Source: an uncultured Candidatus Nitrosopumilus sp. (GTDB lineage Archaea; Thermoproteota; Nitrososphaeria; Nitrososphaerales; Nitrosopumilaceae). From it: a stretch of 33,440 nucleotides of DNA. Positions 1-8,128 of this stretch are shown here, one piece after another. Under the pieces are notes generated by a model that saw only the letters and a list, made by a program, of their open reading frames with translations, had not been told where the DNA came from and ran no database searches. The position numbers and the translations under genes were made by a program. The first letter of the stretch is position 1. Each line of letters begins with the position of its first letter. The stretch covers positions 1 through 33,440 of the forward strand of contig CAJQRM010000034.1 in NCBI GenBank assembly GCA_905612275.1, written 5' to 3'.

Positions 1-1
1 C

Positions 2-928
2 ATTGCCAAGGATATTCCTTATGCTGCATGGAAATTAGGCTTGTTAGATGATCCGTTTTACTATCAAAAATATGATGCCACTCAACCTAATTCTAAAACT
101 CTCTGGCAAACTAGTTTGAATGATGAGAATACTACTGCTCAAAATTTTACTGCTCAGAAAGTTGTCACAGTAATTGATTCACGTCAAGAAAGATTACAAA
201 AAATTATTACCGTACTAATGGAAAAATTCAATTCAATTCCTGATAGTTATGTTCATCTTGGATATGAATCTGTAACATTAAGTTCTGATACTGCAAAAAC
301 TCTGGGATTGGAAACTGATGGAAAACAAGCTCAGATGTCTGGTAGAAAAGGATTGTATGTTAGTGCTGATTCTGTATGTGAACTTTTAAAACAAAAAATT
401 ATTGAAGAAACTAAAAAACGACATCCTGAAATGAGTGATTCAGAAACTGAAAAAATTGCTCAATCTATTTCAATTGGAACTTTACGTTATGAGATGATTA
501 AACAAGATTTGGATAAAATAATTACATTTGATTTGGCAAAATCTCTTAGTTTAGAAGGTGACACTGCCCCATACATTCAATATGCATATGCTAGAGCATC
601 AAGAATTTTAGAGAAATCTGGAATTAAACCCACTACTGATGTTGATTTTTCATTACTTCAAGAAAAATCTGAACTTGATTTAGTTAAAACAATTGGTCTT
701 TTTAATTTACAAGTTCGTGATGCTGCAAATAATTTTGCACCTAAAGTAATCGCTAGATACTGTCATGATTTGGCAGTAGCCTTTAATTCATTTTATGAAC
801 ATGTAAAAGTTTTAGATTCTGACAATGATGCTTTGAAATCCTCTCGTGTATGTTTGGTGAATTCTTTTAATTTAACTTTGGAGAAAGCCCTTGATCTGCT
901 TGGAATTGATTCTCCTACTAGGATGTAG
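2..928 (+). CDS. argS: Arginyl-tRNA synthetase, C-terminal part (5' end outside the window)
   Basis: This is the C-terminal roughly 308 residues of arginyl-tRNA synthetase, which charges tRNA-Arg with arginine in the cytoplasm. The open frame runs in from the window edge, so the HIGH-motif half of the Rossmann domain is missing. Visible family features are the late catalytic-domain signature MSGRKG followed by YVSADSV, the ALSLEG-like segment SLSLEGDTAPYIQYAYAR, and the C-terminal anticodon-binding helices with ARYCHDLAVAFNSFYEHVKVL-like sequence (ending in VKVL). These match class Ia ArgRS. The gene ends in TAG and is followed by a 7-bp palindrome (932-946) and then a structured, relatively GC-rich intergenic region. 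No feature suggests a broken gene; truncation is by the window only. Confidence 0.93.
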   Translation: MAKDIPYAAWKLGLLDDPFYYQKYDATQPNSKTLWQTSLNDENTTAQNFTAQKVVTVIDSRQERLQKIITVLMEKFNSIPDSYVHLGYESVTLSSDTAKTLGLETDGKQAQMSGRKGLYVSADSVCELLKQKIIEETKKRHPEMSDSETEKIAQSISIGTLRYEMIKQDLDKIITFDLAKSLSLEGDTAPYIQYAYARASRILEKSGIKPTTDVDFSLLQEKSELDLVKTIGLFNLQVRDAANNFAPKVIARYCHDLAVAFNSFYEHVKVLDSDNDALKSSRVCLVNSFNLTLEKALDLLGIDSPTRM

Positions 929-963
929 GTTTTTAGAAATTCTAAATTAAATTATTATTAAAA

Positions 964-1046
964 GAATGTCACTGGCAACCGAAGTTGCCAGCGGAGAATT
1001 TCTTGTTTAACAACCAAAGTCATTAAACATACAATACCAATTCTCG
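964..1046 (+). ncRNA. Candidate structured RNA (nested stem-loops) downstream of argS
   Basis: The 256-nt gap between argS and the next gene holds three stems that can form together. Stem A is an 8-bp perfect hairpin CTGGCAAC (972-979)/GTTGCCAG (984-991) with a CGAA loop. Stem B is GAGAATT (994-1000) with AATTCTC (1039-1045). Stem C, GTTTAA (1005-1010)/TTAAAC (1023-1028), nests inside B. The stretch is richer in G and C than its surroundings, a classic sign of structured RNA in AT-rich archaea. I recognise no Rfam family. It could be a separate ncRNA, the argS 3' UTR, or a 5' leader of the exported protein gene at 1185. The strand is assumed from the flanking genes. Confidence 0.35.
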
Positions 1047-1184
1047 CGGCGTGCAAATTGTAATTTTATGAATTTACAAGTTTTACAAAAAGGTTAGTAT
1101 TTCATGGATTGTATGATTTTGTGCCTGAATTTTGGTCATATTTTTGAAAATTTTACATATTACTGGAATCTTGGATAAGATCTT

Positions 1185-3416
1185 ATGCGAATAACATTTT
1201 TAGTAATTTTTGTGTTATCCATAATTATTCCAATTGGAGTGAATGATGCTTTTGGTGCATTTGTCAATGATGATATCTGTAATTCACTCAAACACATACC
1301 AAATAATTCTTGGAAATTATTTTTGTGTTCAACTGTGGAGATTAATGGGGATGCACCTGGTATTACATTAACAAATGATGATCGTTTTGGTGACTCTGTT
1401 GCAAACATTGGTGATTTGGACGGCGATGGAGTCAATGACTTGGCAGTAGGTGCAATGAGGGATGATACTGGTGGTACAGATCGTGGTGCAGTGTACATTT
1501 TGTTTATGAACACAGATGGCTCTGTCAAGTCAACTGAGAAAATTGATCATACAACTCCAAACGGTCCTGCATTAGGAAATGTAGATCGTTTTGGTGACTC
1601 TGTTGTAAACATAGGTGACCTTAACGGTGACGGTATCAATGACTTGGCAGTAGGTGCAGTAAATGATGATACTGGTGGTGCAAATCGTGGTGCAGTATAC
1701 ATTTTGTTTATGAACACAGATGGCTCTGTCAAGTCAACTGAGAAAATTGATCATACAACTCCAAACGGTCCTGCATTAGGAAATGGAGATAATTTTGGAC
1801 ATGGAGTTGCAAATATTGGTGACCTTGACGGCAATGGTTATGATGATTTAGCAGTAGGTGCAATGCTGGATGGCACTGGTGATAGTGGTGCAGTACATAT
1901 TTTGTTCATGGATGAAAATGGTGGTCTTGCAAAAGCAACTGAGAAAATTGAAGATGATAATATAACTCCAAACGGTCCTGCATTAGGAAATGGCTATTGG
2001 TTTGGTGGTTCCGTTGCAAACATAGGTGACTTTGACGGTAATGGTGTCAATGATTTAGCAGTAGGTGCAAACCTTAGCCCTGGTGGCGGTTCAGTAGCAA
2101 CAGGAGCAGTATACATTTTGTTCATGGATGAAGACCCTGGAAATGGTCTTGCAAAAGCAACTGTGGTGATTGACGATACAACTACAAACGGTCCTACATT
2201 ATCAGATGATGATCGTTTTGGCTCTTCTGTTGTAAATATGGGTGACATAGATGGTGACGGTGTTAATGACATAGCAGTAGGTGCTCGTGGTGATGATGAA
2301 GGTGGATTATGGACTGGTGCAGTACACCTTTTGTTTATGAATGTAGATGGTTCTGTTGATTCAACTGTGGAGATTAACAGTTCTACTGATAAGGGCCCTA
2401 CATTATCAGCTGGAGATGCTTTTGGTACTAGTCTTGCAAACATAGGTGACCTGAATGGTAATGGCGTCAATGATTTGGTGGTGGGTACTAGTTTAGATAA
2501 TGGAGGTGGTTCAGATCGTGGTGCAGTACATATTTTATTTCTGACGGATGAAATTGAAAAAAATGGTTCAGAATGCTATGATTGTGAGGCTCCAAAATTA
2601 ACCCGAGTTGAAGTACACATAACGTCTCCAAATTCCGACACTCAACGTATATCTACATCTAGTGAAATTTGGAATTTTGATCAAGATACTCCACTACCAA
2701 TGTTTGGAGATTCTATCACTCCAATTGTAGCAGACACTGGGGATGAGGTTGAAATTATTTTAGAATTAACAGACAATAGAACTTTGAAAACGATTACAGA
2801 TAGTGGAACGTATACAAATTTCTTAAACAAACCTGATGACATGAATCTATTTTATGCTAATAATTTTGATAAATATGGAAAGGTCAGTACAACATTTTAT
2901 GAATGGTATCAAACAGGTGATGATTTGTTTTATGATTATGCAAACACTGTAGAGTGGAGTGAAGCTGATGTTACAATACAAGAATCTGGAGAATTTGTTA
3001 AAGATGGACCTGTTGAAAATCTCGATGAATTAGTTGGAACTTTTACCATTTCATTTAAGATGAAATTCTTGCAACCAATGCAAACAACTGATGTGTGGAT
3101 TCAAGTAGCAGATCTTAATGGAAATTTTTTCAAAGTTGCATTACCGTTAACTTTGGAAATATCTGGTTCTGAACCTCTTGTGTTTGATTCTCCATTACGT
3201 CAAAAAGTAGTTAGTTTCTTTGATGAAGAGATGCTTACACAATTAGTTTCTAATTGGGATGGGTCTTCACAAGATGTTGCTGAATTGGAATTATTAATTG
3301 GCATTCCTGCTGAATCTGTGCCTACATGGGTCGTAAATCTTGCAACATGGGTATCTGAGGATAAAATTACTACTGGTGATATGATCATTGCAATTGAACA
3401 TTTGATTAATAATTAA
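1185..3416 (+). CDS. Exported FG-GAP/integrin-alpha-like repeat protein
   Basis: This is a 743-residue secreted or cell-surface protein. A signal peptide (hydrophobic residues about 4-24, ending near NDAFGA) is followed by six FG-GAP beta-propeller repeats between about residues 60 and 460. Each has an FG-S-V-NIGD start and a calcium-binding loop of the D-x-(D/N)-G-(D/N)-G type (for example DLDGDGVND, DLNGDGIND, DFDGNGVND). A C-terminal beta-rich region (about 475-670) is related to part of the next protein. The last 60 residues (VPTWVVNLATWVSEDKIT) resemble the short W-rich C-terminal module common in exported thaumarchaeal proteins. FG-GAP propellers are known for adhesion and ligand binding; the ligand here is unknown. 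ATG 1185 is chosen because it begins the signal peptide directly. Confidence 0.85.
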   Translation: MRITFLVIFVLSIIIPIGVNDAFGAFVNDDICNSLKHIPNNSWKLFLCSTVEINGDAPGITLTNDDRFGDSVANIGDLDGDGVNDLAVGAMRDDTGGTDRGAVYILFMNTDGSVKSTEKIDHTTPNGPALGNVDRFGDSVVNIGDLNGDGINDLAVGAVNDDTGGANRGAVYILFMNTDGSVKSTEKIDHTTPNGPALGNGDNFGHGVANIGDLDGNGYDDLAVGAMLDGTGDSGAVHILFMDENGGLAKATEKIEDDNITPNGPALGNGYWFGGSVANIGDFDGNGVNDLAVGANLSPGGGSVATGAVYILFMDEDPGNGLAKATVVIDDTTTNGPTLSDDDRFGSSVVNMGDIDGDGVNDIAVGARGDDEGGLWTGAVHLLFMNVDGSVDSTVEINSSTDKGPTLSAGDAFGTSLANIGDLNGNGVNDLVVGTSLDNGGGSDRGAVHILFLTDEIEKNGSECYDCEAPKLTRVEVHITSPNSDTQRISTSSEIWNFDQDTPLPMFGDSITPIVADTGDEVEIILELTDNRTLKTITDSGTYTNFLNKPDDMNLFYANNFDKYGKVSTTFYEWYQTGDDLFYDYANTVEWSEADVTIQESGEFVKDGPVENLDELVGTFTISFKMKFLQPMQTTDVWIQVADLNGNFFKVALPLTLEISGSEPLVFDSPLRQKVVSFFDEEMLTQLVSNWDGSSQDVAELELLIGIPAESVPTWVVNLATWVSEDKITTGDMIIAIEHLINN
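1495..1785 (+). repeat. Perfect 87-bp direct repeat inside the FG-GAP gene (copies 1495-1581 and 1699-1785)
   Basis: Two 87-base segments are identical, 204 bp apart. They cover the end of FG-GAP repeats 1 and 2 and the linker encoding STEKIDHTTPNGPALGN. The other repeats of the propeller have diverged, so these copies point to recent duplication or gene conversion within the gene. Confidence 0.85.
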
Positions 3417-3468
3417 TTTTTAATTTCAATATCAGAATGTTTAAAGTTCTTTGTTAGCTATATTTTTC

Positions 3469-6057
3469 ATGATGTTATCTTCTAAATTCACATTTTCACT
3501 TATTGTAATAGCAGCTTTACTAGTATCTGGATCAGGTCTTGTGATTCAAGACTCATTTGCTGCAATTGATGCACCAGAATTTACTGCTATTCACCTTAAC
3601 ACGACAGCAACTCTAGTTACGTTTGACAAATCAGTTAACGGAACTTTAGCCATTTTAGATTGGACTATAATGGTATCATCAACTGGAACTGATGGTGATA
3701 TTCTAACTGATGTTGCAATTACTAATGTTGCCAATGCAACTAGTACAGGAGTTGGACAAACTGTACCAGGTGATGGTGATAAAAAAACTGGAGTCAGTAG
3801 TGGCACAGGAGTTGTTGGACTAGGATACATCAATGGTACAGATATTGTTCTCATACATTCTGCTATTCCCTCTGATGCAAGATATTTCGTAAATTATACT
3901 AACAATGCTGCTTCATTAGCTGATGCAATTAGACAGTTTGGTCAAATACACGCCAACGAAGCTGGTTCAGTTGAAGGTTCACTAGGTGGTGGTCATGGAG
4001 GTGCAACCGGTGCTGCTGTAGTAGAGAATGCATCTATCAAATATTTGAAAATTGGATCCAATGCAACAGCTGTTGATTATATGTCTCCAACTGTAGTTTC
4101 TGCTGAGAAAACTGGTCCAAAAAAAATTGCAGTTTTAATGTCTGAAACTGTAGTAAATATTAATTCAACTGGTTCTGCTTTTGTTCTTTCTGGATTACAT
4201 GATTCTGTTGTAGCTAGTCTGATTGCCACTAATAGCACTAACACTATCTATCTTACAACTCGAAACTTGATTGATCCAATTAATGACACTCCTGCAATTA
4301 CTTTGAGTTATAATTCAGATCCTGATGGTGATAACGTAGGTATCGATAGTTGGATTACTGATGGTGTAAACACTGGTAATTATACTACTCTCGGCACTGA
4401 TGGCAAATACACGTTAAAGCATCAACAATCAGGGGCTGGACACGGTAATAGATTATACAATTTCACTGGTTTGGTTGTCACCTATCCTACTGATTTTAGT
4501 CCTGACGCTCAACGTTATCCTCCACATATTCATGATGAGGTTTCTGTCTCTATCAATTCTGATGAATTATATGATTTAAAAATACACGATAACATCACTT
4601 CAAATATTTTAGCATCTGTTGGTGACACAATTTCTGTAACTGTGAGTATTGGTGATGATTATTTTTTGTCTGGTATTTCTAGAGCCACTCTAATTACAAA
4701 TTATGCTCATGAACCTTCAGGCATGAATAATTATTTTAGAACAAATCATGATGAACTTGGTCAAACAGGTTTATCTATTTATGAATGGAATCAAAATACT
4801 TTTGATCAAAAATATGATTATGCTGGAGTCATCTCTTGGGATGAATCTATTATAAAAATTGATAAAAGAATTGAAACTTATCATGAATTTGTTGGACCTC
4901 TGTTATATGATGAAAATGAATTGTTTGTTACATATTTGATGACATTTGATGATGCTATGCCAACAAGTCAAGTTGGTATAAAAATTAGTGATACAAATTA
5001 TAATAATTTTAAATCTTTTCTACCATTTACTTTGGAAGTACTGCCAAATGATACAATAGTAATTACAGAACCCGCTGAAGAACCCGCTGAAGAACCCGCT
5101 GAAGAACCCGCTGAAGAATCCACTTCTCTTGAATCTGAACTTGTAGAGATAACTCTAGTTACCAATAGTAATTCATATGAAAATGGCGATAAAGTGATTG
5201 TAACTGGTCAAATTCAAAATTATGATTTCACTTCCATGAAAGGTAAAGATATTTTGTATGATGTTATTTCTCCTGAAAATATAGTTTTATCTTCAGGTCA
5301 TATTGCACCTAATTCTGATGGATCTTTTTATTTTACAACTTTTGCAATGGATACAATGTGGAAAACAGATGGAAATTATGTTTTTAGTGTTGATCTGAGA
5401 TCTCTTAAACAAACCATAGACATTTCTTATGATAATACTCAATTTGAAACTCCTATACCTGAATCTGAAATAACATCTGTCCCAATAATTACTGAAGCAA
5501 CACCTGAAGCAACACCTGAAGCAATACCTGAAGCAATACCTGAAGCAATACCTGAAGCAATACCTGAAGCAATACCTGAAGCAATACCTGAAGCATCTAA
5601 TTCTAATATCATATGTGGAACTGGAACTGAGGATGTAAACGGTATTTGTCAAGTTGTAAAAACTGAAGATAAATCATCCAAAGGTGGCGGTTGTCTAATT
5701 GCAACAGCAGCTTATGGTTCTGAGATGGCACCACAAGTTCAATTACTTAGAGAAATTCGTGATAACCAATTAATGAATACAGAATCTGGTTCAGCATTTA
5801 TGACAGGATTTAATGAATTGTATTATTCATTCTCACCAATTATAGCTGATTATGAGCGTGAAAATCCATACTTCAAAGAAGCTGTCAAGTTAGCTATTAC
5901 TCCCATGATTTCCACTCTATCACTAATGGAGAATGCAGAAACTGAGTCAGAAGTTTTGAGTATTGGATTATCCGTAATTGCACTCAATTTGGGAATGTAT
6001 CTTGGAGTTCCAGCTATAGTTATAATTGGAATTAAAAAACGATCGACAATCTATTGA
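3469..6057 (+). CDS. Large exported protein with Pro/Glu repeats and a CFI-box C-terminal domain
   Basis: This is an 862-residue surface protein. The start is taken at ATG 3469 (or 3472), just before a signal peptide (SLIVIAALLVSGSGLVI, then DSFAA). The N-terminal 380 residues look like beta-sandwich domains with many Asn/Thr sites and a GGGHGGATG-type glycine segment. Residues about 410-535 match the C-terminal beta domain of the preceding FG-GAP protein. Two low-complexity linkers follow, (EEPA)4 and eight units of the EA(T/I)P type. The C-terminus has GGGCLIATAAYGS, the hallmark of the CFI-box-CTERM family, followed by an amphipathic region and one transmembrane segment (about 835-855) with a basic tail IKKRSTIY. 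Known family feature: this C-terminal module recurs on otherwise unrelated exported proteins. Inferred: membrane-anchored envelope protein. No enzymatic motif is seen. Confidence 0.82.
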   Translation: MMLSSKFTFSLIVIAALLVSGSGLVIQDSFAAIDAPEFTAIHLNTTATLVTFDKSVNGTLAILDWTIMVSSTGTDGDILTDVAITNVANATSTGVGQTVPGDGDKKTGVSSGTGVVGLGYINGTDIVLIHSAIPSDARYFVNYTNNAASLADAIRQFGQIHANEAGSVEGSLGGGHGGATGAAVVENASIKYLKIGSNATAVDYMSPTVVSAEKTGPKKIAVLMSETVVNINSTGSAFVLSGLHDSVVASLIATNSTNTIYLTTRNLIDPINDTPAITLSYNSDPDGDNVGIDSWITDGVNTGNYTTLGTDGKYTLKHQQSGAGHGNRLYNFTGLVVTYPTDFSPDAQRYPPHIHDEVSVSINSDELYDLKIHDNITSNILASVGDTISVTVSIGDDYFLSGISRATLITNYAHEPSGMNNYFRTNHDELGQTGLSIYEWNQNTFDQKYDYAGVISWDESIIKIDKRIETYHEFVGPLLYDENELFVTYLMTFDDAMPTSQVGIKISDTNYNNFKSFLPFTLEVLPNDTIVITEPAEEPAEEPAEEPAEESTSLESELVEITLVTNSNSYENGDKVIVTGQIQNYDFTSMKGKDILYDVISPENIVLSSGHIAPNSDGSFYFTTFAMDTMWKTDGNYVFSVDLRSLKQTIDISYDNTQFETPIPESEITSVPIITEATPEATPEAIPEAIPEAIPEAIPEAIPEAIPEASNSNIICGTGTEDVNGICQVVKTEDKSSKGGGCLIATAAYGSEMAPQVQLLREIRDNQLMNTESGSAFMTGFNELYYSFSPIIADYERENPYFKEAVKLAITPMISTLSLMENAETESEVLSIGLSVIALNLGMYLGVPAIVIIGIKKRSTIY
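5071..5118 (+). repeat. 12-bp tandem repeat x4 encoding PAEE
   Basis: Four exact copies of cccgctgaagaa lie in frame in the exported protein gene. They encode a Pro/Ala/Glu linker. The unit length keeps the frame whatever the copy number. Confidence 0.95.
5494..5589 (+). repeat. 12-bp tandem repeat x8 encoding EATP/EAIP
   Basis: Two copies of gaagcaacacct are followed by six of gaagcaatacct, in frame, forming an acidic Pro-rich spacer before the CFI-box module. The single base change that separates the two unit types is itself amplified, so the array grew after that mutation. Confidence 0.95.
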
Positions 6058-6140
6058 TGAAATTGTTCCTATGTGATCCTTTTTTGTTATATGGGTAATA
6101 CTTCTTTAGTAAGCAAAATTTATTTCAAAATGAAGTAATA

Positions 6141-6416
6141 ATGCGTGATAAAAGAAGTAAATTACAAATTTATTTTGATGTATTTTCTGCAATTTTATTA
6201 GAAAAACAAGATAATGAAGTGATATCTAAAACTAGACTTCAACACAAAAGCAATACCTCATATGATAAACTATTGAAATATCTTAATGAGATGACTGAGA
6301 AAGGACTAATTAAAATGGAAAATGAAATAGATACTACTGAATTAGGAACTAAATTTTATCAAGACTATTCTAGTGTTAATGATTTAATTAATAAAATTAC
6401 TCAAAGATTAACTTAG
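6141..6416 (+). CDS. Small winged-helix DNA-binding protein (ArnR1-like HTH)
   Basis: This 91-residue protein looks like a single winged helix-turn-helix domain. Helix 1 is IYFDVFSAILL, the HTH is SKTRLQHKSNTSYDKLLKYLNEM, and the wing is GLIKMENEIDTTELGTKFYQDY. The family (ArnR1-like/HTH_45) is abundant in thaumarchaea and is a DNA-binding regulator family; the target here is unknown. Its stop overlaps the stop of the convergent MEDS gene in a TTAG tetranucleotide, so the two are packed tail to tail. It lies at the edge of the putative light-response cluster, so it is a candidate regulator of it, but nothing in the sequence proves this. Confidence 0.75.
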   Translation: MRDKRSKLQIYFDVFSAILLEKQDNEVISKTRLQHKSNTSYDKLLKYLNEMTEKGLIKMENEIDTTELGTKFYQDYSSVNDLINKITQRLT

Positions 6417-6973
6417 ACAAAATTAAATTTTTCTATTTTGTTTTCTTTTGTAAGAAATAAGATTTCGTGATGTGAATCAAGTAAATTTTTCATAAATTGT
6501 GGTGCCAATTCTTTATCAACACTTGGTACATGAAATGAACAAATAAAATTTCCTGGAATTTTATGAAAATTATCATCCACACATTGCTCTATTTCTTGCA
6601 TTGATTCTGTTTTTTTATCTGTATTAAAATCAAAATAATGTGTTGATACCACTCTGATTTTTCCATCTTGTGGTAATGATTCCACTTTTGCTGAAATCAT
6701 TTTTTCATAATCCTCAAATTTTTTTGGAATTGGAATTATGTTTAGTAATCCCTTTTCAATATTATTTTGAACATCAATCCCAAATTCCTTCATATTTTCT
6801 TTTAATTTTTCAGTATCATTAGTTGTATAGAAACAACGTTGCCCCATTTCCAAACCTTTTTTAATAAAATTAAATTCTATTTCTTCAGCCTTTTTTTGTT
6901 CTTCATGAAATAATAGTATGTGTGCATTGTCAAGTGATTCTAAATGATCATTACTAATCTCTGTATAACTCAT
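6413..6973 (-). CDS. MEDS-domain sensor protein
   Basis: This 186-residue protein looks like a stand-alone MEDS domain (methanogen/methylotroph DcmR sensory domain), a RecA-like fold without an obvious Walker A. Matching segments are NAHILLFHEE, QRCFYTTND, then the region with RVVSTHYFDFNTD and the C-terminal NFICSFHVPSV strand. MEDS domains are known as ligand or signal sensors fused to regulators or kinases; here no output domain is present, so it may act through a partner. The frame is open to 7039, but I prefer the internal ATG at 6973 (MSYTEI). The longer form would run into the region upstream of the divergent gene at 7179 and adds a low-complexity, non-homologous start. Confidence 0.72.
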   Translation of the reverse strand: MSYTEISNDHLESLDNAHILLFHEEQKKAEEIEFNFIKKGLEMGQRCFYTTNDTEKLKENMKEFGIDVQNNIEKGLLNIIPIPKKFEDYEKMISAKVESLPQDGKIRVVSTHYFDFNTDKKTESMQEIEQCVDDNFHKIPGNFICSFHVPSVDKELAPQFMKNLLDSHHEILFLTKENKIEKFNFV

Positions 6974-7178
6974 TTTAATATTATTTTTTGAATAATTTCT
7001 AGTATTTAGAGCTTTGAACATTCTACCAGCTGGTGCCACAGAAGTAAATGGGTTGATACATGTATCTGCTTTAACATCTAGATTTTCTTATTTTTTTAAA
7101 AAATTAATGGATCTAAAAATATCTAGATACTCATCATGGTGCGTAATCGGATTAAATACTAAATCAATATTCTATTCA

Positions 7179-8042
7179 ATGGCATATTTGAGAGTAAAAT
7201 CCATCCGTGACCAAAAATACCTCTATCTAGTAAAAAGTCACTGGGATTCTAAAAAAAAGACGTCAAAACAGAGTATTATCAAATATTTGGGAATAGAATC
7301 TGATGTATCTCTTTCTGATATTCCTGAAAATTTTAGAGATTCTGAAAAAATAATTGATTATTTTATGAATCAAAAATATTTTCAACCTACAGTTCAAAAT
7401 GAAATAACTAAAAAACTTCAAAAAGATTTACTTTCATCTTTCAAAAATAGTGATTATATTGAAGCAAATTCTTTACTTGAATCATACAAAAAAATATATG
7501 GATTTGAGTCATTTCTTACTAATGTTCTGATTCCACTAATTGAAGAAATAGAATCATTGGGATATTCCAAAAAAATTGATTTAGGTACGCAAACAACTTG
7601 TTATAATGCAGTACAAGATTTAATGAATTTAATTTTAGAAAATAATACTATTCCATTAAAAAAGAAAAAAATCTTGATTTGTGTACCTTATGGTGAACAG
7701 CATACATTCGGTACAAAAGTACTTGAATCCCAACTTTTATCTAACGGAAATGTTGTTTACAATCTTTCTCCTTTTACCCCTGTTTCAACTATAATAGAAT
7801 CTATTGAATACAATAATCCTGATTTTATTTTTATTTCCATCACCCTTGATGAAAATACTTTATCTGCTAAAAGAATGATTCAAAAAATTAATGATCAATA
7901 TACAATTCCAATTATTGTTGGAGGTCAAGCTGTAAAAAATGATTCAGAAAACTGGAATTCTTCTATTGGACAAAATCTTTCAATTACAAAATTTTTAAAA
8001 CTTATTCAATCCAAGAAATCTGAAATCATCCAAACAGTATAG
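7179..8042 (+). CDS. B12-binding-domain protein, CarH/LitR-like C-terminal half
   Basis: The 287-residue protein has an N-terminal basic beta motif (AYLRVKSIRDQKYLYLVKS, then KQSIIKYLG) like that seen at the start of some transposases and thaumarchaeal proteins. A helical segment (about 88-155) and a Rossmann-like domain (about 163-280) follow, the arrangement of cobalamin-binding regulators. GEQHTFG at 172-178 fits the E-x-H-x-x-G lower-ligand motif (His175) of CarH/LitR. The Trp and Glu-His expected in the upper four-helix part are not evident (Tyr129 and TQTT there). There is no MerR HTH. ATG 7179 is preferred over an upstream TTG that would overlap the divergent gene's promoter. It lies next to the photolyase cluster, so a light- or cobalamin-sensing role is inferred. 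Confidence 0.68.
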   Translation: MAYLRVKSIRDQKYLYLVKSHWDSKKKTSKQSIIKYLGIESDVSLSDIPENFRDSEKIIDYFMNQKYFQPTVQNEITKKLQKDLLSSFKNSDYIEANSLLESYKKIYGFESFLTNVLIPLIEEIESLGYSKKIDLGTQTTCYNAVQDLMNLILENNTIPLKKKKILICVPYGEQHTFGTKVLESQLLSNGNVVYNLSPFTPVSTIIESIEYNNPDFIFISITLDENTLSAKRMIQKINDQYTIPIIVGGQAVKNDSENWNSSIGQNLSITKFLKLIQSKKSEIIQTV

Positions 8043-8128
8043 TTATTTTTATTTGTCTTTTTTGTAGTTCTTTTGATTGATTTTTTGTTTTGAACTTCTT
8101 TTCAATATTTTGACTTTTTTATTCTATT

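Noticed and set aside
932-946. TTTAGAA-A-TTCTAAA palindrome after argS
   Set aside because: Short and wholly AT-dominated with a one-base loop; cannot be told from chance in this composition.
1160-2470. Minus-strand open frames with SPSKSPMF-type repeats
   Set aside because: They are the antisense shadow of the FG-GAP repeats; low-complexity Ser/Pro composition and no start context.
5071-5589. Short tandem repeats as a possible CRISPR
   Set aside because: 12-bp units without spacers, inside a protein-coding frame.
5293-5652. Minus-strand frame with CFRY repeats
   Set aside because: Mirror of the 12-bp EAIP repeat; no independent support.
6974-7178. N-terminal extensions of the MEDS and B12-protein frames into each other
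   Set aside because: Both frames stay open to overlapping starts (7039 and 7014), but the added residues show no domain features; internal ATGs leave a normal divergent promoter region.
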